Below, in pieces: positions 1 to 7,982 of a stretch of 64,000 bases of DNA. The notes under the pieces are model-generated. The model was not told the origin of the DNA. It did no database searches and was given only the letters and a program-made list of their open reading frames with translations. The position numbers and the translations under genes are program-made. Origin of the DNA: Bacillota bacterium (GTDB taxonomy: Bacteria; Bacillota; UBA4882; UBA8346); the NCBI GenBank assembly GCA_023435565.1, contig JAEYRN010000001.1, forward strand, positions 48,915 to 112,914. Reading direction: 5' to 3'. Within the stretch, counting starts at the first letter, position 1. Every line of letters begins with the position of its first letter.

Positions 1-463
1 GGACATAGGTTGTGATTTTCGGCAGTACAAGATGATACGAAGAGTTTTTCTCAATTTCTTGGCGGCAAGTATTTACTAAATTTTCGAGGTAACCCCGATC
101 GGTTTTATAGGGATATTTACTATAGTAATCCGAAACGGGACGCTTCGGGTCGATAGCATCCAGCATTGCCAGATGTAGTTGGAAAAAGGCAGATTCGTCC
201 ATCACCCCGGCACGGTCGCAAAGATTGTCCAAATAATCGCTGATTGTCTGAAAAGCTACTATGAACCTGACGGCGCTCGATATATTAGTTTGGGGGTAGA
301 GAGCATAAAAGCTACCTCCCTGGGCGTGAAACTTTTTTGATTTTATACTTGATAAAGCCTGAGCCCGCAATTCCCTCGCCGGTATTTGCTCCGCCATACT
401 ACTCCAATAGTTAAGCTCTTTTGAGACTAATGGAAATACTTTCGAAATAAAACGGATAATCAT
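1..463 (-). CDS. ytpB: Tetraprenyl-beta-curcumene synthase family (DUF2600), 5' part only
   Basis: This is the N-terminal 154 residues of a gene that runs off the left edge of the window on the minus strand. The translation starts MIIRFISKVFPLVSKEL and contains the blocks FHAQGGSFYALYP (about residues 46-58) and TISDYLDNLCDRAG (about 73-86). I recognise these as the conserved region of the DUF2600/YtpB family, with the acidic DYLDNLCD motif expected of a class I terpene cyclase. In Bacillus, YtpB cyclises tetraprenyl diphosphate to a sesquarterpene found in spores. That function is assigned from family knowledge. The product is membrane-associated in known relatives. The C-terminal half cannot be assessed. 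Confidence 0.85.
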   Translation of the reverse strand, partial: MIIRFISKVFPLVSKELNYWSSMAEQIPARELRAQALSSIKSKKFHAQGGSFYALYPQTNISSAVRFIVAFQTISDYLDNLCDRAGVMDESAFFQLHLAMLDAIDPKRPVSDYYSKYPYKTDRGYLENLVNTCRQEIEKNSSYHLVLPKITTYV

Positions 464-680
464 TTTACACTCAACTCTATAATTTAGATAGACTCTTTAG
501 AATGCTAAATTTATTTAGTAGACCCCAAAGACAGTATCTTTCCGAAAATAAATTTCATACCTTAATTTATAATTAAAAAAAGGAAAAAGAAAAGTTTTAA
601 AAAATATTATTAGTAGCTGCTATTAAGCATTCTCTAAAGAGAGTTTTATGGACTAGTTTAATAATAAAGGAGCGAGGCAC

Positions 681-1349
681 ATTAATACTTTAAAATATCC
701 TAAAAACTTGTTTAACCAGGAGCATACCATCGCTCCGCATATTTTTAAAGGATTAGATTATGCTTGGGAAGTATTGCCAAGAATTAAGGATTTTATTAAA
801 GAAATTGCAAAGGAGTTGCCGTCAGATTTTGAGCAAATAGCGGAGAGTGTATGGGTGGGCAAGGGAACGGAAATTGATGATTCAGTCAGGATTAAAGGGC
901 CGGCGATTATTGGTTGTGATTGCGCTATCAGGCATACTGCCTATATACGGGAAAATGTTATCGTTGGAAACGGAGTGATTATCGGTAACTCTACGGAACT
1001 AAAGAATGCATTACTCTTTGACAAAGTTGAGGTACCCCATTTTAATTATGTCGGCGACTCAGTTCTTGGCTACAAAGCGCATCTTGGGGCAGGGGTAATC
1101 CTCTCAAACTTAAAATCCGCTAAAGACAATATTGTAATTTCAATTGGGAGCGGCGAAGTTCTCGATACCGGCCTTAAAAAGTTTGGAGCATTAATTGGAG
1201 ACTTTGCGGAGATTGGTTGTAATGCGGTTTTAAATCCTGGGACGATCATTGGCAAAGAGAGTATTGTCTATCCCTTAACTATGGTGAGGGGTATAATTCC
1301 TGAGAAGCATATTTTGAAGAACGATGGAACTCTGGTTCCCAAAAGCTAA
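681..1349 (+). CDS. Left-handed beta-helix (hexapeptide repeat) sugar-nucleotide-type protein
   Basis: The product has about 222 residues. After an N-terminal helical part (FNQEHTIAPHIF onward) come hexapeptide repeats such as VWVGKG, VRIKGP, AIIGCD, VIVGNG and VIIGNS, which form a left-handed beta-helix like the C-terminal half of GlmU. Proteins of this build are often named UDP-N-acetylglucosamine pyrophosphorylase, but no nucleotidyltransferase domain is present here, so I propose no substrate. The start is odd. A good ribosome site (AAAGGAG, 666-672) lies 8 nt before an in-frame ATT at 681. The first conventional start, TTG at 708, has no ribosome site. I chose 681. The gene stands alone and ends at a hairpin terminator. 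Confidence 0.75.
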   Translation: MNTLKYPKNLFNQEHTIAPHIFKGLDYAWEVLPRIKDFIKEIAKELPSDFEQIAESVWVGKGTEIDDSVRIKGPAIIGCDCAIRHTAYIRENVIVGNGVIIGNSTELKNALLFDKVEVPHFNYVGDSVLGYKAHLGAGVILSNLKSAKDNIVISIGSGEVLDTGLKKFGALIGDFAEIGCNAVLNPGTIIGKESIVYPLTMVRGIIPEKHILKNDGTLVPKS

Positions 1350-1350
1350 A

Positions 1351-1376
1351 AGGCGCTCTTAGTGAGCGCCCTTTTA
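1351..1376 (+). terminator. Rho-independent terminator of the hexapeptide-repeat gene
   Basis: GGCGCTC, a 5-nt loop and GAGCGCC form a perfect 7-bp stem directly after the stop codon, followed by CTTTT. The U-tract is short, so termination may be partial. Confidence 0.75.
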
Positions 1377-1405
1377 ATAAGCAAATCGATTAGACGATAT
1401 TAGGG

Positions 1406-1627
1406 TTATTCGATAGAAACAGCTGTCCCGCTGGTAGTGACCATGAGCATTCCTTCTCAAATTACTTCGTAGTCAAGATCCACTCCGACTACCGCATTAG
1501 CACCACGTCTTTCGGCTTGAACCTCAGTGATGCTGACGAAAATGTCTCTGATGATTTTGGCCCCCCATGATTGCTTCTCCCGTAACAATACCATGGTAAG
1601 AATTAATTGATTTTTATTTCTCATCAT
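1406..1627 (-). pseudogene. Decayed YbjQ-family (UPF0145) gene
   Basis: Minus-strand translation gives recognisable pieces of a YbjQ/UPF0145 protein: GEAIMG in one frame, then AKIIRDIFVSITE and GANAVVGVDLDYEVI in another, and MLMVTTSGTAVSIE before the final stop. The gene is broken in three ways. There is a frameshift at the run of Gs near 1561-1566, an internal deletion of roughly 30 codons between the SITE and GANAVVG parts, and an in-frame TGA where the Gly-rich turn should be. The N-terminal third is missing. No intact reading frame remains, so it is almost certainly non-functional. Confidence 0.75.
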
Positions 1628-1654
1628 CCAAATCGGTATTTGGATAATGTAATT

Positions 1655-2890
1655 TTAGGGTGTAACCGTCATAATTTTTCGCGCAATCTCCGGATATTTT
1701 GCTACAAATCTCAACTCTCGCTCTGTTAAAGGTTTTTGTGTATGGACATTGGCATAACGGACAAGATCTAGAACGGTACGGGCTTCCTCATCATTTTTAA
1801 ATTCGATTTCCATTTTTTCATATACATTTCGGAAACCTTTGATTCCACCGTATTCTCCGGTTGTTATCATACGGCCGGTTTCAATAATCTCAGGCTCTCC
1901 TCGACCGAGTTCCTCGTAGTCGTAAAGCTCATAGTTCTTTCGATCTTTTAATGCTCCATCGGCATGAATACCTGATTCATGAGCAAAAGCGTTCCAACCA
2001 ACTCCTACTTGGTTGATTGGAATTGGGACACCGAAGGCATAGGAAGCATATTTAGCCAACTGCCAACTCTTTGAGAGGTCAATATTTTGATCCAATTGAT
2101 ATTTACCGGCAAAACCGCTTGACTTCAAAAGCGCCAATATTACTGAGACCAGGTCTGCGTTACCGGCCCTTTCTCCCATGCCGTTGACAGTGGTATTGAT
2201 ATAAGCGTCCACTCCGCTATCGACAGCCGCTTTGGCGCCAGCCACCGAACAAGCAACAACCATCCCTAGATCGTTATGGCAATGGAGTTCCACATCGATC
2301 TTTATCTGAGTGGCGATTGTCTTGACCCTTTCATAAATGGTAAAAGGGTCATCATAACCCAAAGTATCGCAATAACGAAACCGGTTTGCTCCGACGGCTT
2401 TGGCTTTACCGGCAAACTCAATCAAAAATTCCATGTCGGTCCGGGACGCGTCTTCGGCATTAACTCCAATGCTTTCGGCGCCCAATTCTTTTGCTAGTTT
2501 GACAGAAGCCAACATATCAGTGATCACATCGGTTTTGGTTTTTTTCCCAAAATATTTGTTATCAATCAATTGGTTGGAAGTCGAGGCAGAAACATTAATA
2601 TGTTTCAATCCCGGTACTAAAGTGAAGGCTTCTTTCACATCAGCCGGAATCGCCCTCATCCAACCTTCAAGCCTAATCGGAGCTAGCACTCCTGCTGCGG
2701 CCAGTTCCAAGTTGGCGTTGAGATAATTTGTTTCATGCCGAGTGGTTGGAAAACCGAATTCGCTTTGAAAAATTCCCATTTCGTTTAACATCAGATTGAT
2801 AATAGTTTTTTCAAGCTTTGCCAAACCCAATCGGGATGTTTGAACCCCGTCCCGATTTGTAACGTCAATAATTTTGATTACGTTAGCCAT
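1655..2890 (-). CDS. Homocitrate synthase / isopropylmalate synthase family enzyme (possibly Re-citrate synthase)
   Basis: This 411-residue enzyme belongs to the DRE-TIM metallolyase family, which condenses acetyl-CoA with a 2-oxoacid. The N-terminal signature is DVTNRDGVQTSR (residues 9-20). The metal-binding motif is ELHCHNDLGM, and NGMGERAGNADLVSV is the matching catalytic-barrel block. No leucine-feedback C-terminal domain is present, which argues against LeuA. NifV-type homocitrate synthase and the Re-face citrate synthase of clostridia share this architecture. With no nif or leu genes nearby, a TCA-linked Re-citrate synthase is a real alternative. A ribosome site (GTGAGGAA) and a promoter precede it. 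It is transcribed alone. Confidence 0.85.
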   Translation of the reverse strand: MANVIKIIDVTNRDGVQTSRLGLAKLEKTIINLMLNEMGIFQSEFGFPTTRHETNYLNANLELAAAGVLAPIRLEGWMRAIPADVKEAFTLVPGLKHINVSASTSNQLIDNKYFGKKTKTDVITDMLASVKLAKELGAESIGVNAEDASRTDMEFLIEFAGKAKAVGANRFRYCDTLGYDDPFTIYERVKTIATQIKIDVELHCHNDLGMVVACSVAGAKAAVDSGVDAYINTTVNGMGERAGNADLVSVILALLKSSGFAGKYQLDQNIDLSKSWQLAKYASYAFGVPIPINQVGVGWNAFAHESGIHADGALKDRKNYELYDYEELGRGEPEIIETGRMITTGEYGGIKGFRNVYEKMEIEFKNDEEARTVLDLVRYANVHTQKPLTERELRFVAKYPEIARKIMTVTP

Positions 2891-2963
2891 AATATTTCCT
2901 CACTTTCATTACTTTATATAAAGTCTTATAAATATTCCAATTAGTAAATATATATTATTATAG

Positions 2964-2992
2964 AAAATATAACATTATTTACGATTTGTCAA
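2964..2992 (-). promoter_or_regulatory. Predicted sigma-A promoter for the homocitrate-synthase-like gene
   Basis: Read on the minus strand, TTGACA (2987-2992) is followed 17 nt later by TATTTT (2964-2969). The -35 is consensus and the -10 is moderate. It lies 70-100 bp upstream of the ATG at 2890. Confidence 0.5.
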
Positions 2993-3231
2993 GGATAAAT
3001 TGGAAAAAGAACTGTATACAGAATGAGCAGTGGACTATGAATATTTATAAATTGATGGTAATGTGTATTAATAAATTTATTGATATGTCTTTACGGTAAA
3101 AGAGTTTGATCGGTGGAAAGTTGAGTTAATTATAAATATTATGATAAACTTTTAATGGTTATTCCGGGTTGGTTGAATAAGGAGTTTGACGGGGTTCGGG
3201 CTATTCTATTAGTGGATAAAGCAAAACCCTA

Positions 3232-3260
3232 TTGCCTCTTACCTAATAAAGTGGTATAAT
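3232..3260 (+). promoter_or_regulatory. Predicted sigma-A promoter for the tyrS T-box transcript
   Basis: TTGCCT (3232-3237) and TATAAT (3255-3260) are separated by 17 nt. This places the transcript start near 3267, just ahead of the T-box leader. Nothing else is recognisable between 2993 and 3231. Confidence 0.7.
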
Positions 3261-3267
3261 TCTTTCA

Positions 3268-3528
3268 AATTTGATTATCCAATACGGCAATGATGGAGTA
3301 TTAGAAACCCTTCGTGGTGACAACAGAGAACGGGTGGAGCTGCAAACCCGTCGGACGCGATTGGTGAATTACCCTCCTGAGCCTTGAGTTGAAACTTGAT
3401 TCAAGAAGTAAATTTCAATGGGTCCGCCCATTAAAGCGGTCAGAGGCGCGTCAGTTATTTTAGCGCGTAAAATAAGGTGGTACCACGACCTTTCGTCCTT
3501 ATATTGGGATGAGGGGTTTTTTATTTTT
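3268..3528 (+). promoter_or_regulatory. Tyrosine-type T-box leader of tyrS
   Basis: This is a tRNA-sensing leader. The conserved T-box AGGTGGTACCACG lies at 3475-3487, and a terminator follows (CCTTATATTGGGATGAGG, then a T-run, about 3496-3528). The likely specifier codon is TAC (Tyr) at 3370-3372, in the context GAATTACCCTCCTGAG on the 3' side of stem I. This matches the tyrS gene downstream. By family knowledge, uncharged tRNA-Tyr would stabilise the antiterminator and let tyrS be transcribed. Confidence 0.9.
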
Positions 3529-3553
3529 AATTTATTTACGAGGAGGAATCCCA

Positions 3554-4777
3554 ATGTCCGTTTTCAATACTTTAAATGAAAGAGGATTTATCAAACAAAC
3601 CACTCACCAGGAACCTTTATATGAGGTTTTGGAAAAAGAAAAAGTAACCTTCTATATAGGTTTTGACCCTACTGCCGATAGTCTGCACGTCGGGAGTTTG
3701 TTGCCGATTATGGCTATGGCCCATATGCAGCGTGCCGGGCACCGTCCCATCGCCATTCTCGGCGGCGGGACGGCAATGATCGGCGACCCGAGTGGTAAGA
3801 CCGATATGCGGAAGATGCTCACCCAAGAAACCATTGACCATAATGCTTCCTGTTTTAAAAAACAACTTTCCCGATTCATCGACTTCAACAATGATCGGGC
3901 TTTGATGGTCAATAACGGTGATTGGTTGTTAGGATTAAAATATATTGAGTTTCTAAGGGAAATCGGTTCTCAATTCTCAGTTAACCGGATGTTAACCGCC
4001 GAATGCTTTAAGACGAGAATGGAAAAAGGACTTTCGTTCATCGAGTTTAACTATATGTTACTTCAATCCTATGACTTTTTAGTTCTTTTCCGAAAATACG
4101 GCTGTAAACTTCAGATGGGTGGGGACGACCAATGGTCCAATATTCTTTATGGGGCGGATCTAATTCGACGACTGGAAGGTAAAGAAGCTTATGGAATTAC
4201 TTTCCCACTATTGACCACTTCCAGTGGTAAGAAGATGGGTAAGACCGAGGCCGGCGCTGTCTGGCTTGATCCTGCGAAGACCAGCCCTTTTGAGTTTTAT
4301 CAGTATTGGCGGAATACTGAAGATCAGGACGTTGAACGGTTCTTAAAATTATATACGTTCCTTCCCATGGATGAAGTCCGGCGCTTAGGCGCTTTGAAAG
4401 ATCGGGAGATTAACGACGCCAAAAAAGTTCTGGCTTTTGAGGTCACTAAATTGGCCCATGGCGAGGAAGAAGCCCGTAAGGCTGAAGCCTCAGCCTCAGC
4501 CTTTTTTGGTGGGGGTGGGAACCAAGATGATATGCCGACGTTTGATCTAGATGAAACAGAATTGGCAAAGGGAATTACTATTGTTGATCTAGTAGTCATG
4601 GCCGGGTTGGCCGATTCCAAGAGCGAGGCTCGGCGGTTGGTCACTCAAGGTGGAATTACTCTCGGAGACGAAAAAGTAACTGAATTTAACCGAGTCGTTT
4701 GTGTTTCGGATTTTAATGACCGAAAGTTATTGGTTAAAAAGGGGAAAAAACAGTTTCAAGTTATTAAGTTAATCTAA
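3554..4777 (+). CDS. tyrS: Tyrosyl-tRNA synthetase
   Basis: This 407-residue class I synthetase charges tRNA-Tyr in the cytoplasm. The HIGH-type signature is HVGS (residues 45-48), the tyrosine pocket block is GGDDQWSNI, and the KMSKS-type loop is KKMGKTEAGAVWLDP (KMGKT at 227-231). A C-terminal S4-type RNA-binding domain (about 345-405) contains SEARRLVTQGGITL. The start is ATG 3554, because GAGGAGGAATCCC lies directly upstream. An earlier in-frame ATG at 3509 falls inside the T-box terminator and is not used. Regulation is by the tyrosine T-box leader. The length is normal for the family. Confidence 0.97.
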   Translation: MSVFNTLNERGFIKQTTHQEPLYEVLEKEKVTFYIGFDPTADSLHVGSLLPIMAMAHMQRAGHRPIAILGGGTAMIGDPSGKTDMRKMLTQETIDHNASCFKKQLSRFIDFNNDRALMVNNGDWLLGLKYIEFLREIGSQFSVNRMLTAECFKTRMEKGLSFIEFNYMLLQSYDFLVLFRKYGCKLQMGGDDQWSNILYGADLIRRLEGKEAYGITFPLLTTSSGKKMGKTEAGAVWLDPAKTSPFEFYQYWRNTEDQDVERFLKLYTFLPMDEVRRLGALKDREINDAKKVLAFEVTKLAHGEEEARKAEASASAFFGGGGNQDDMPTFDLDETELAKGITIVDLVVMAGLADSKSEARRLVTQGGITLGDEKVTEFNRVVCVSDFNDRKLLVKKGKKQFQVIKLI

Positions 4778-4832
4778 TTATTTTAAATCTATCCCTCCAT
4801 TTATGCATATATTTGCAGTATGGGGGGATTTT

Positions 4833-6002
4833 ATGCAATTGACATCTACGTATCCATCGTTGTTGTTACCCGGGGTTTCTCCGGAAATGCTATATCCGGA
4901 ATTTTGGTTGGCACGGTTTCAAAATTTTGGCCTTGACGATGATTGGATAGGATCTTTGAAAACAACACCGGAATTAATTTTGAGGAATTATTTTGACAAT
5001 ATTGATAATCAACTTAAAAATCTCTATCATAGAGATGGTTCATTGCCGGAAAAGATTATTGACAACCGTATTCGTTGGAATTTTCCCGAATATGGTCTGA
5101 TTACCAAACCTGGGGACTTAAAACTCATACCTCAGGAAATGCCGCTTTTCTCAAATAAAGAAGAACCTAGCTTAGACAGGAACCAATTAAGCGGTCTAGA
5201 TATTGGCGATCAAGTAAATATCTTTGGTTTGTCGAAGGATGGGGAATGGTATCTCCTCGTTTGTAATGCTGGTACCGGCTGGGTTAAACGGGAGATAGTC
5301 GGGATAGGTTCTAAGCTTGAAGTTCTAAATTTTCGAAATGAACAATCCCGAATGATCTTGATTGATCCTAACTCAAGAATTATAAATGGAAAAGAAGTTA
5401 TTATGGCAAGTATGGGGTGCAGTTTTCCCCTAAACGACTATTTGCGGCGGACGGTTTTGGTTCCCGAATCCAACGCTAAAGGGAGCTTAAAGTTTAATAA
5501 CGGAATAATAATTGATAGAGCGGTACGGGATCATTTACCGAAAACAGCATATTATTTAATTCGCCAAGCATTTAAATATCTTGGATATCTTTATGCTTGG
5601 GGTGACCGGGACTCAGAAGGTTATGGCCGTGACTGTTCCCGACTGGTTAAAGATGTTTTAGAAACAATGGGGTTCAAGCCGCCGCGGAATTCACGGGAAC
5701 AATTGGCCGTTGGAAAAAAGCGAATTAAATTAGCAGGTATGAATATTAGCCAAAAGCTAACTTGGTTAAAGCAGCTTTCTCCCGGTTCCTTGCTTTTTAC
5801 CCCTAGTCATGTAATGTTCTTTTTAGGAAAAGTTCTGGAAGAAGCTTATGCAATACATGCTTTATTAAGTTACCGAAATATTATTAATAATAAGGAAGAA
5901 CAGGTAAAAGCGAAACGAGTTGTTGTTTCAGGATTGACACTGGGAATAGGAACCAGAAATGGTTCGTTGCTGGAGCAGATAGTGGAGGTAATAAGCGATT
6001 AA
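4833..6002 (+). CDS. SH3-domain and NlpC/P60 cysteine peptidase (peptidoglycan hydrolase)
   Basis: The protein has about 390 residues. The central part (about 110-180, WYLLVCNAGTGWVKRE) looks like a bacterial SH3 domain of the SH3b1 kind. The C-terminal 150 residues are an NlpC/P60 domain. The candidate catalytic Cys is in GYGRDCSRLV, the His is in TPSHVMFFLG, and a third polar residue is in the HALLSYR block. Such enzymes cut cell-wall stem peptides, usually between gamma-D-Glu and the diamino acid. No signal peptide is obvious, which is unusual for an exported hydrolase. I prefer ATG 4833 (preceded by GGGGGGA) to ATG 4803, which has no ribosome site. A Nudix gene follows with no gap. Confidence 0.8.
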   Translation: MQLTSTYPSLLLPGVSPEMLYPEFWLARFQNFGLDDDWIGSLKTTPELILRNYFDNIDNQLKNLYHRDGSLPEKIIDNRIRWNFPEYGLITKPGDLKLIPQEMPLFSNKEEPSLDRNQLSGLDIGDQVNIFGLSKDGEWYLLVCNAGTGWVKREIVGIGSKLEVLNFRNEQSRMILIDPNSRIINGKEVIMASMGCSFPLNDYLRRTVLVPESNAKGSLKFNNGIIIDRAVRDHLPKTAYYLIRQAFKYLGYLYAWGDRDSEGYGRDCSRLVKDVLETMGFKPPRNSREQLAVGKKRIKLAGMNISQKLTWLKQLSPGSLLFTPSHVMFFLGKVLEEAYAIHALLSYRNIINNKEEQVKAKRVVVSGLTLGIGTRNGSLLEQIVEVISD

Positions 6003-6383
6003 ATGAAACAAATATTAGTGACCGCTGGGGTAATTATTAAAGACAACCTAATTTTGCTCGCTCAAAGGTCTGATGGTGATGAAGCGGGTAAATGGGAATT
6101 TCCCGGGGGCAAGGTCGAACCGGGAGAAGATCCCCGTGCTTGTTTAAAAAGGGAACTACAAGAAGAATTGGGAGTTGACACTGAGGTAGGCCGAGTGTTA
6201 GATTTGGTTTCAGTATCTCAAAAAGATCGTCATTTGGTTCTCGTTTATTTCCAATGTGAGATCAAAAAAGGTGAACCAAAACCTCTACAATGTAGTCAGG
6301 TAAAATGGTTCCGCCGCGATGAAGCGGAATTACTACAAAAGCCTCAGGCGGATCATATATTATGGGAGAAAATTTTTAAATAA
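6003..6383 (+). CDS. mutT: MutT-type Nudix hydrolase ((deoxy)nucleoside triphosphate pyrophosphohydrolase)
   Basis: This is a 126-residue single-domain Nudix protein. The Nudix box runs from Gly36 to Val58, with REL at 50-52 and the metal-binding Glu pair EE at 54-55 (GKVEPGEDP, then RELQEELGV). WEFPGGKVEPGE is typical of the MutT/8-oxo-dGTP diphosphatase branch, which removes oxidised dGTP from the nucleotide pool. It starts 1 nt after the stop of the NlpC/P60 gene, so the two are probably co-transcribed and translationally coupled. The substrate is inferred from the subfamily look, not shown. Confidence 0.85.
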   Translation: MKQILVTAGVIIKDNLILLAQRSDGDEAGKWEFPGGKVEPGEDPRACLKRELQEELGVDTEVGRVLDLVSVSQKDRHLVLVYFQCEIKKGEPKPLQCSQVKWFRRDEAELLQKPQADHILWEKIFK

Positions 6384-6396
6384 TAATAGTTAAAAT

Positions 6397-7734
6397 CTAA
6401 CGATTTAATGGTGACAAATCGCGGACAATTGTTCCGGTGGTAAGTAGTTCTTCGATTTTAAATGTACCACACTTACGGCCGTTTAAAAATCCATCCCAAG
6501 CAGCTTGGGCCAACATTCCATCATTTAAAAGATCAAATAACCATTCCGAACAATGTTCGGGATCATCTTGGATAAATCCGGCACGGTGTTCCAGGAGCCA
6601 CTTGCGGTTCCAATGTTCGTGGGCGCCAAGGGGCGGAGAGATAATTATCGGAATTCCTAATGCCGAATAAAATGAAAGTTCAGAGGGTTTGGTCCATAAA
6701 ATATCGGTGGTCCTTAGTAGCGCGTTGAAACGGTGGAAATATTTTTCCCGGGATGCGCTATGAATGATATTCACTCCCAACCCAAGTTCTTCTTCAAGTC
6801 CATATTCTTTTAAAGCGTCTTGGAAATATTGCTCTACATCATTGCGGAGACCGGCAACTAGATTTAATCGTATTTGTCGCAACTTAATCTTTTCCCGAAG
6901 ACTTTTTAGAACTTTAATTCCAATTTCTTTTTGAGCCCCTGCACCTCCCACCGCAAAAGTTAGTGTTAAACTCCTGTTACCTCGTTTAGAACAATTTTCC
7001 GGTAGTAAATAATGTTCGACCTCTACTCTATGGAGAGCCCAAAACCGTTCTTTAGGATCAAGATAGTTTAGACGTTGAGCCAAATCGAGTTTGAGTATTT
7101 CTAAATCGGGACTGCCAAGGTTTTCCTTAGGGAGAGGAAACCCGGTTAAAAAGATTTGCTCATCAGGTATCCCATATTCTTTAAGCCGTTTAATAGCATG
7201 GCCGCAGGGAGCCAAATAGTTTATTTTACATTGGGAAGGTTTATCAGGGACCCAAACACGGTTAATATCGGTATCGGTAACTAGTAAATAAACTTTTGGG
7301 TAACCATGTGATTCGGCCGCAATGGCTACTGCAAAAAAGGTGGTGACAATCGGTAGGTTGGTAGGGGCCAGAATTTTAACTAAGGTTTCACCGAGTCCTT
7401 TTTTGATTAAAGACTTCAAATATTTTACTTGAATAGTTGGAGTTGAGAGATCCCTAAAAGGATAATAAGGATTAATTTCCTGAAATCGGTCCATCAATCC
7501 GAAGAGAAACCCACCTATAACCGGAACGTGATTGATCCGGGAAATACTTTCATAAATATATTTCATCTTTGCCCAAAGTTTACATTCTTTTTTAGAACCA
7601 TATTCGGAGGAACCGGCAGTTATTATCTGGTTACCGCCTAAATCTTTTAGTGGATAGGCTGCACGTTGGTGACCCAAACCCATGTCTGCGGCTACAATCC
7701 ATGCTTTTTGATCCGGTAAGAGTTTGATATTCAT
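6397..7734 (-). CDS. Conserved protein with GT-B glycosyltransferase-like (MurG-like) fold
   Basis: The protein has 445 residues. An N-terminal AADMGLGHQRAAYPL block resembles the glycine-rich nucleotide/lipid entry loop of MurG and diacylglycerol glucosyltransferases. A C-terminal WTKPSELSFYSALGIPIIISPPLGAHEHWN block resembles the donor-binding segment of GT-B enzymes. I infer a sugar transferase-like protein but cannot name donor or acceptor. There is no signal peptide or transmembrane helix. The start ATG at 7734 follows a reasonable ribosome site (TCTGGAGGAAAT read on the minus strand). It is convergent with the Nudix gene, and no clear terminator lies between them. Confidence 0.55.
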   Translation of the reverse strand: MNIKLLPDQKAWIVAADMGLGHQRAAYPLKDLGGNQIITAGSSEYGSKKECKLWAKMKYIYESISRINHVPVIGGFLFGLMDRFQEINPYYPFRDLSTPTIQVKYLKSLIKKGLGETLVKILAPTNLPIVTTFFAVAIAAESHGYPKVYLLVTDTDINRVWVPDKPSQCKINYLAPCGHAIKRLKEYGIPDEQIFLTGFPLPKENLGSPDLEILKLDLAQRLNYLDPKERFWALHRVEVEHYLLPENCSKRGNRSLTLTFAVGGAGAQKEIGIKVLKSLREKIKLRQIRLNLVAGLRNDVEQYFQDALKEYGLEEELGLGVNIIHSASREKYFHRFNALLRTTDILWTKPSELSFYSALGIPIIISPPLGAHEHWNRKWLLEHRAGFIQDDPEHCSEWLFDLLNDGMLAQAAWDGFLNGRKCGTFKIEELLTTGTIVRDLSPLNR

Positions 7735-7982
7735 ATTTCCTCCAGAATAAAAGTTATTGTAATAATTATCGTCAAGAAACGGTTGTTACTGGAGAGTTTT
7801 CAATTGTATGCTGGAAAAAAAGGAGTTTTTAGAAAGATATGGAATGTTATTCACTCGGTATTATATGAGGGAGATTTATTTATAGTAACAGTTATGTGTG
7901 TTTGATGTAATTTGAGCTGATTTTTTTATAAATATCATTAATTAATATTTTTTTGCCGATAAGTATTAACAGGAGGATTTTT
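7735..7982. other. Intergenic region between divergent genes
   Basis: This 248-bp A+T-rich gap lies between a minus-strand GT-B-like gene and the plus-strand diguanylate cyclase. It should hold two divergent promoters, but I cannot pick a convincing -35/-10 pair for either. Confidence 0.4.

Noticed and set aside
1655..2890. Assignment as LeuA
   Set aside because: The C-terminal allosteric domain is missing and the N-terminal TNRDGVQ signature fits the homocitrate/Re-citrate group better.
3369..3554. Minus-strand frame in the tyrS leader
   Set aside because: It lies inside the T-box RNA and has no coding features.
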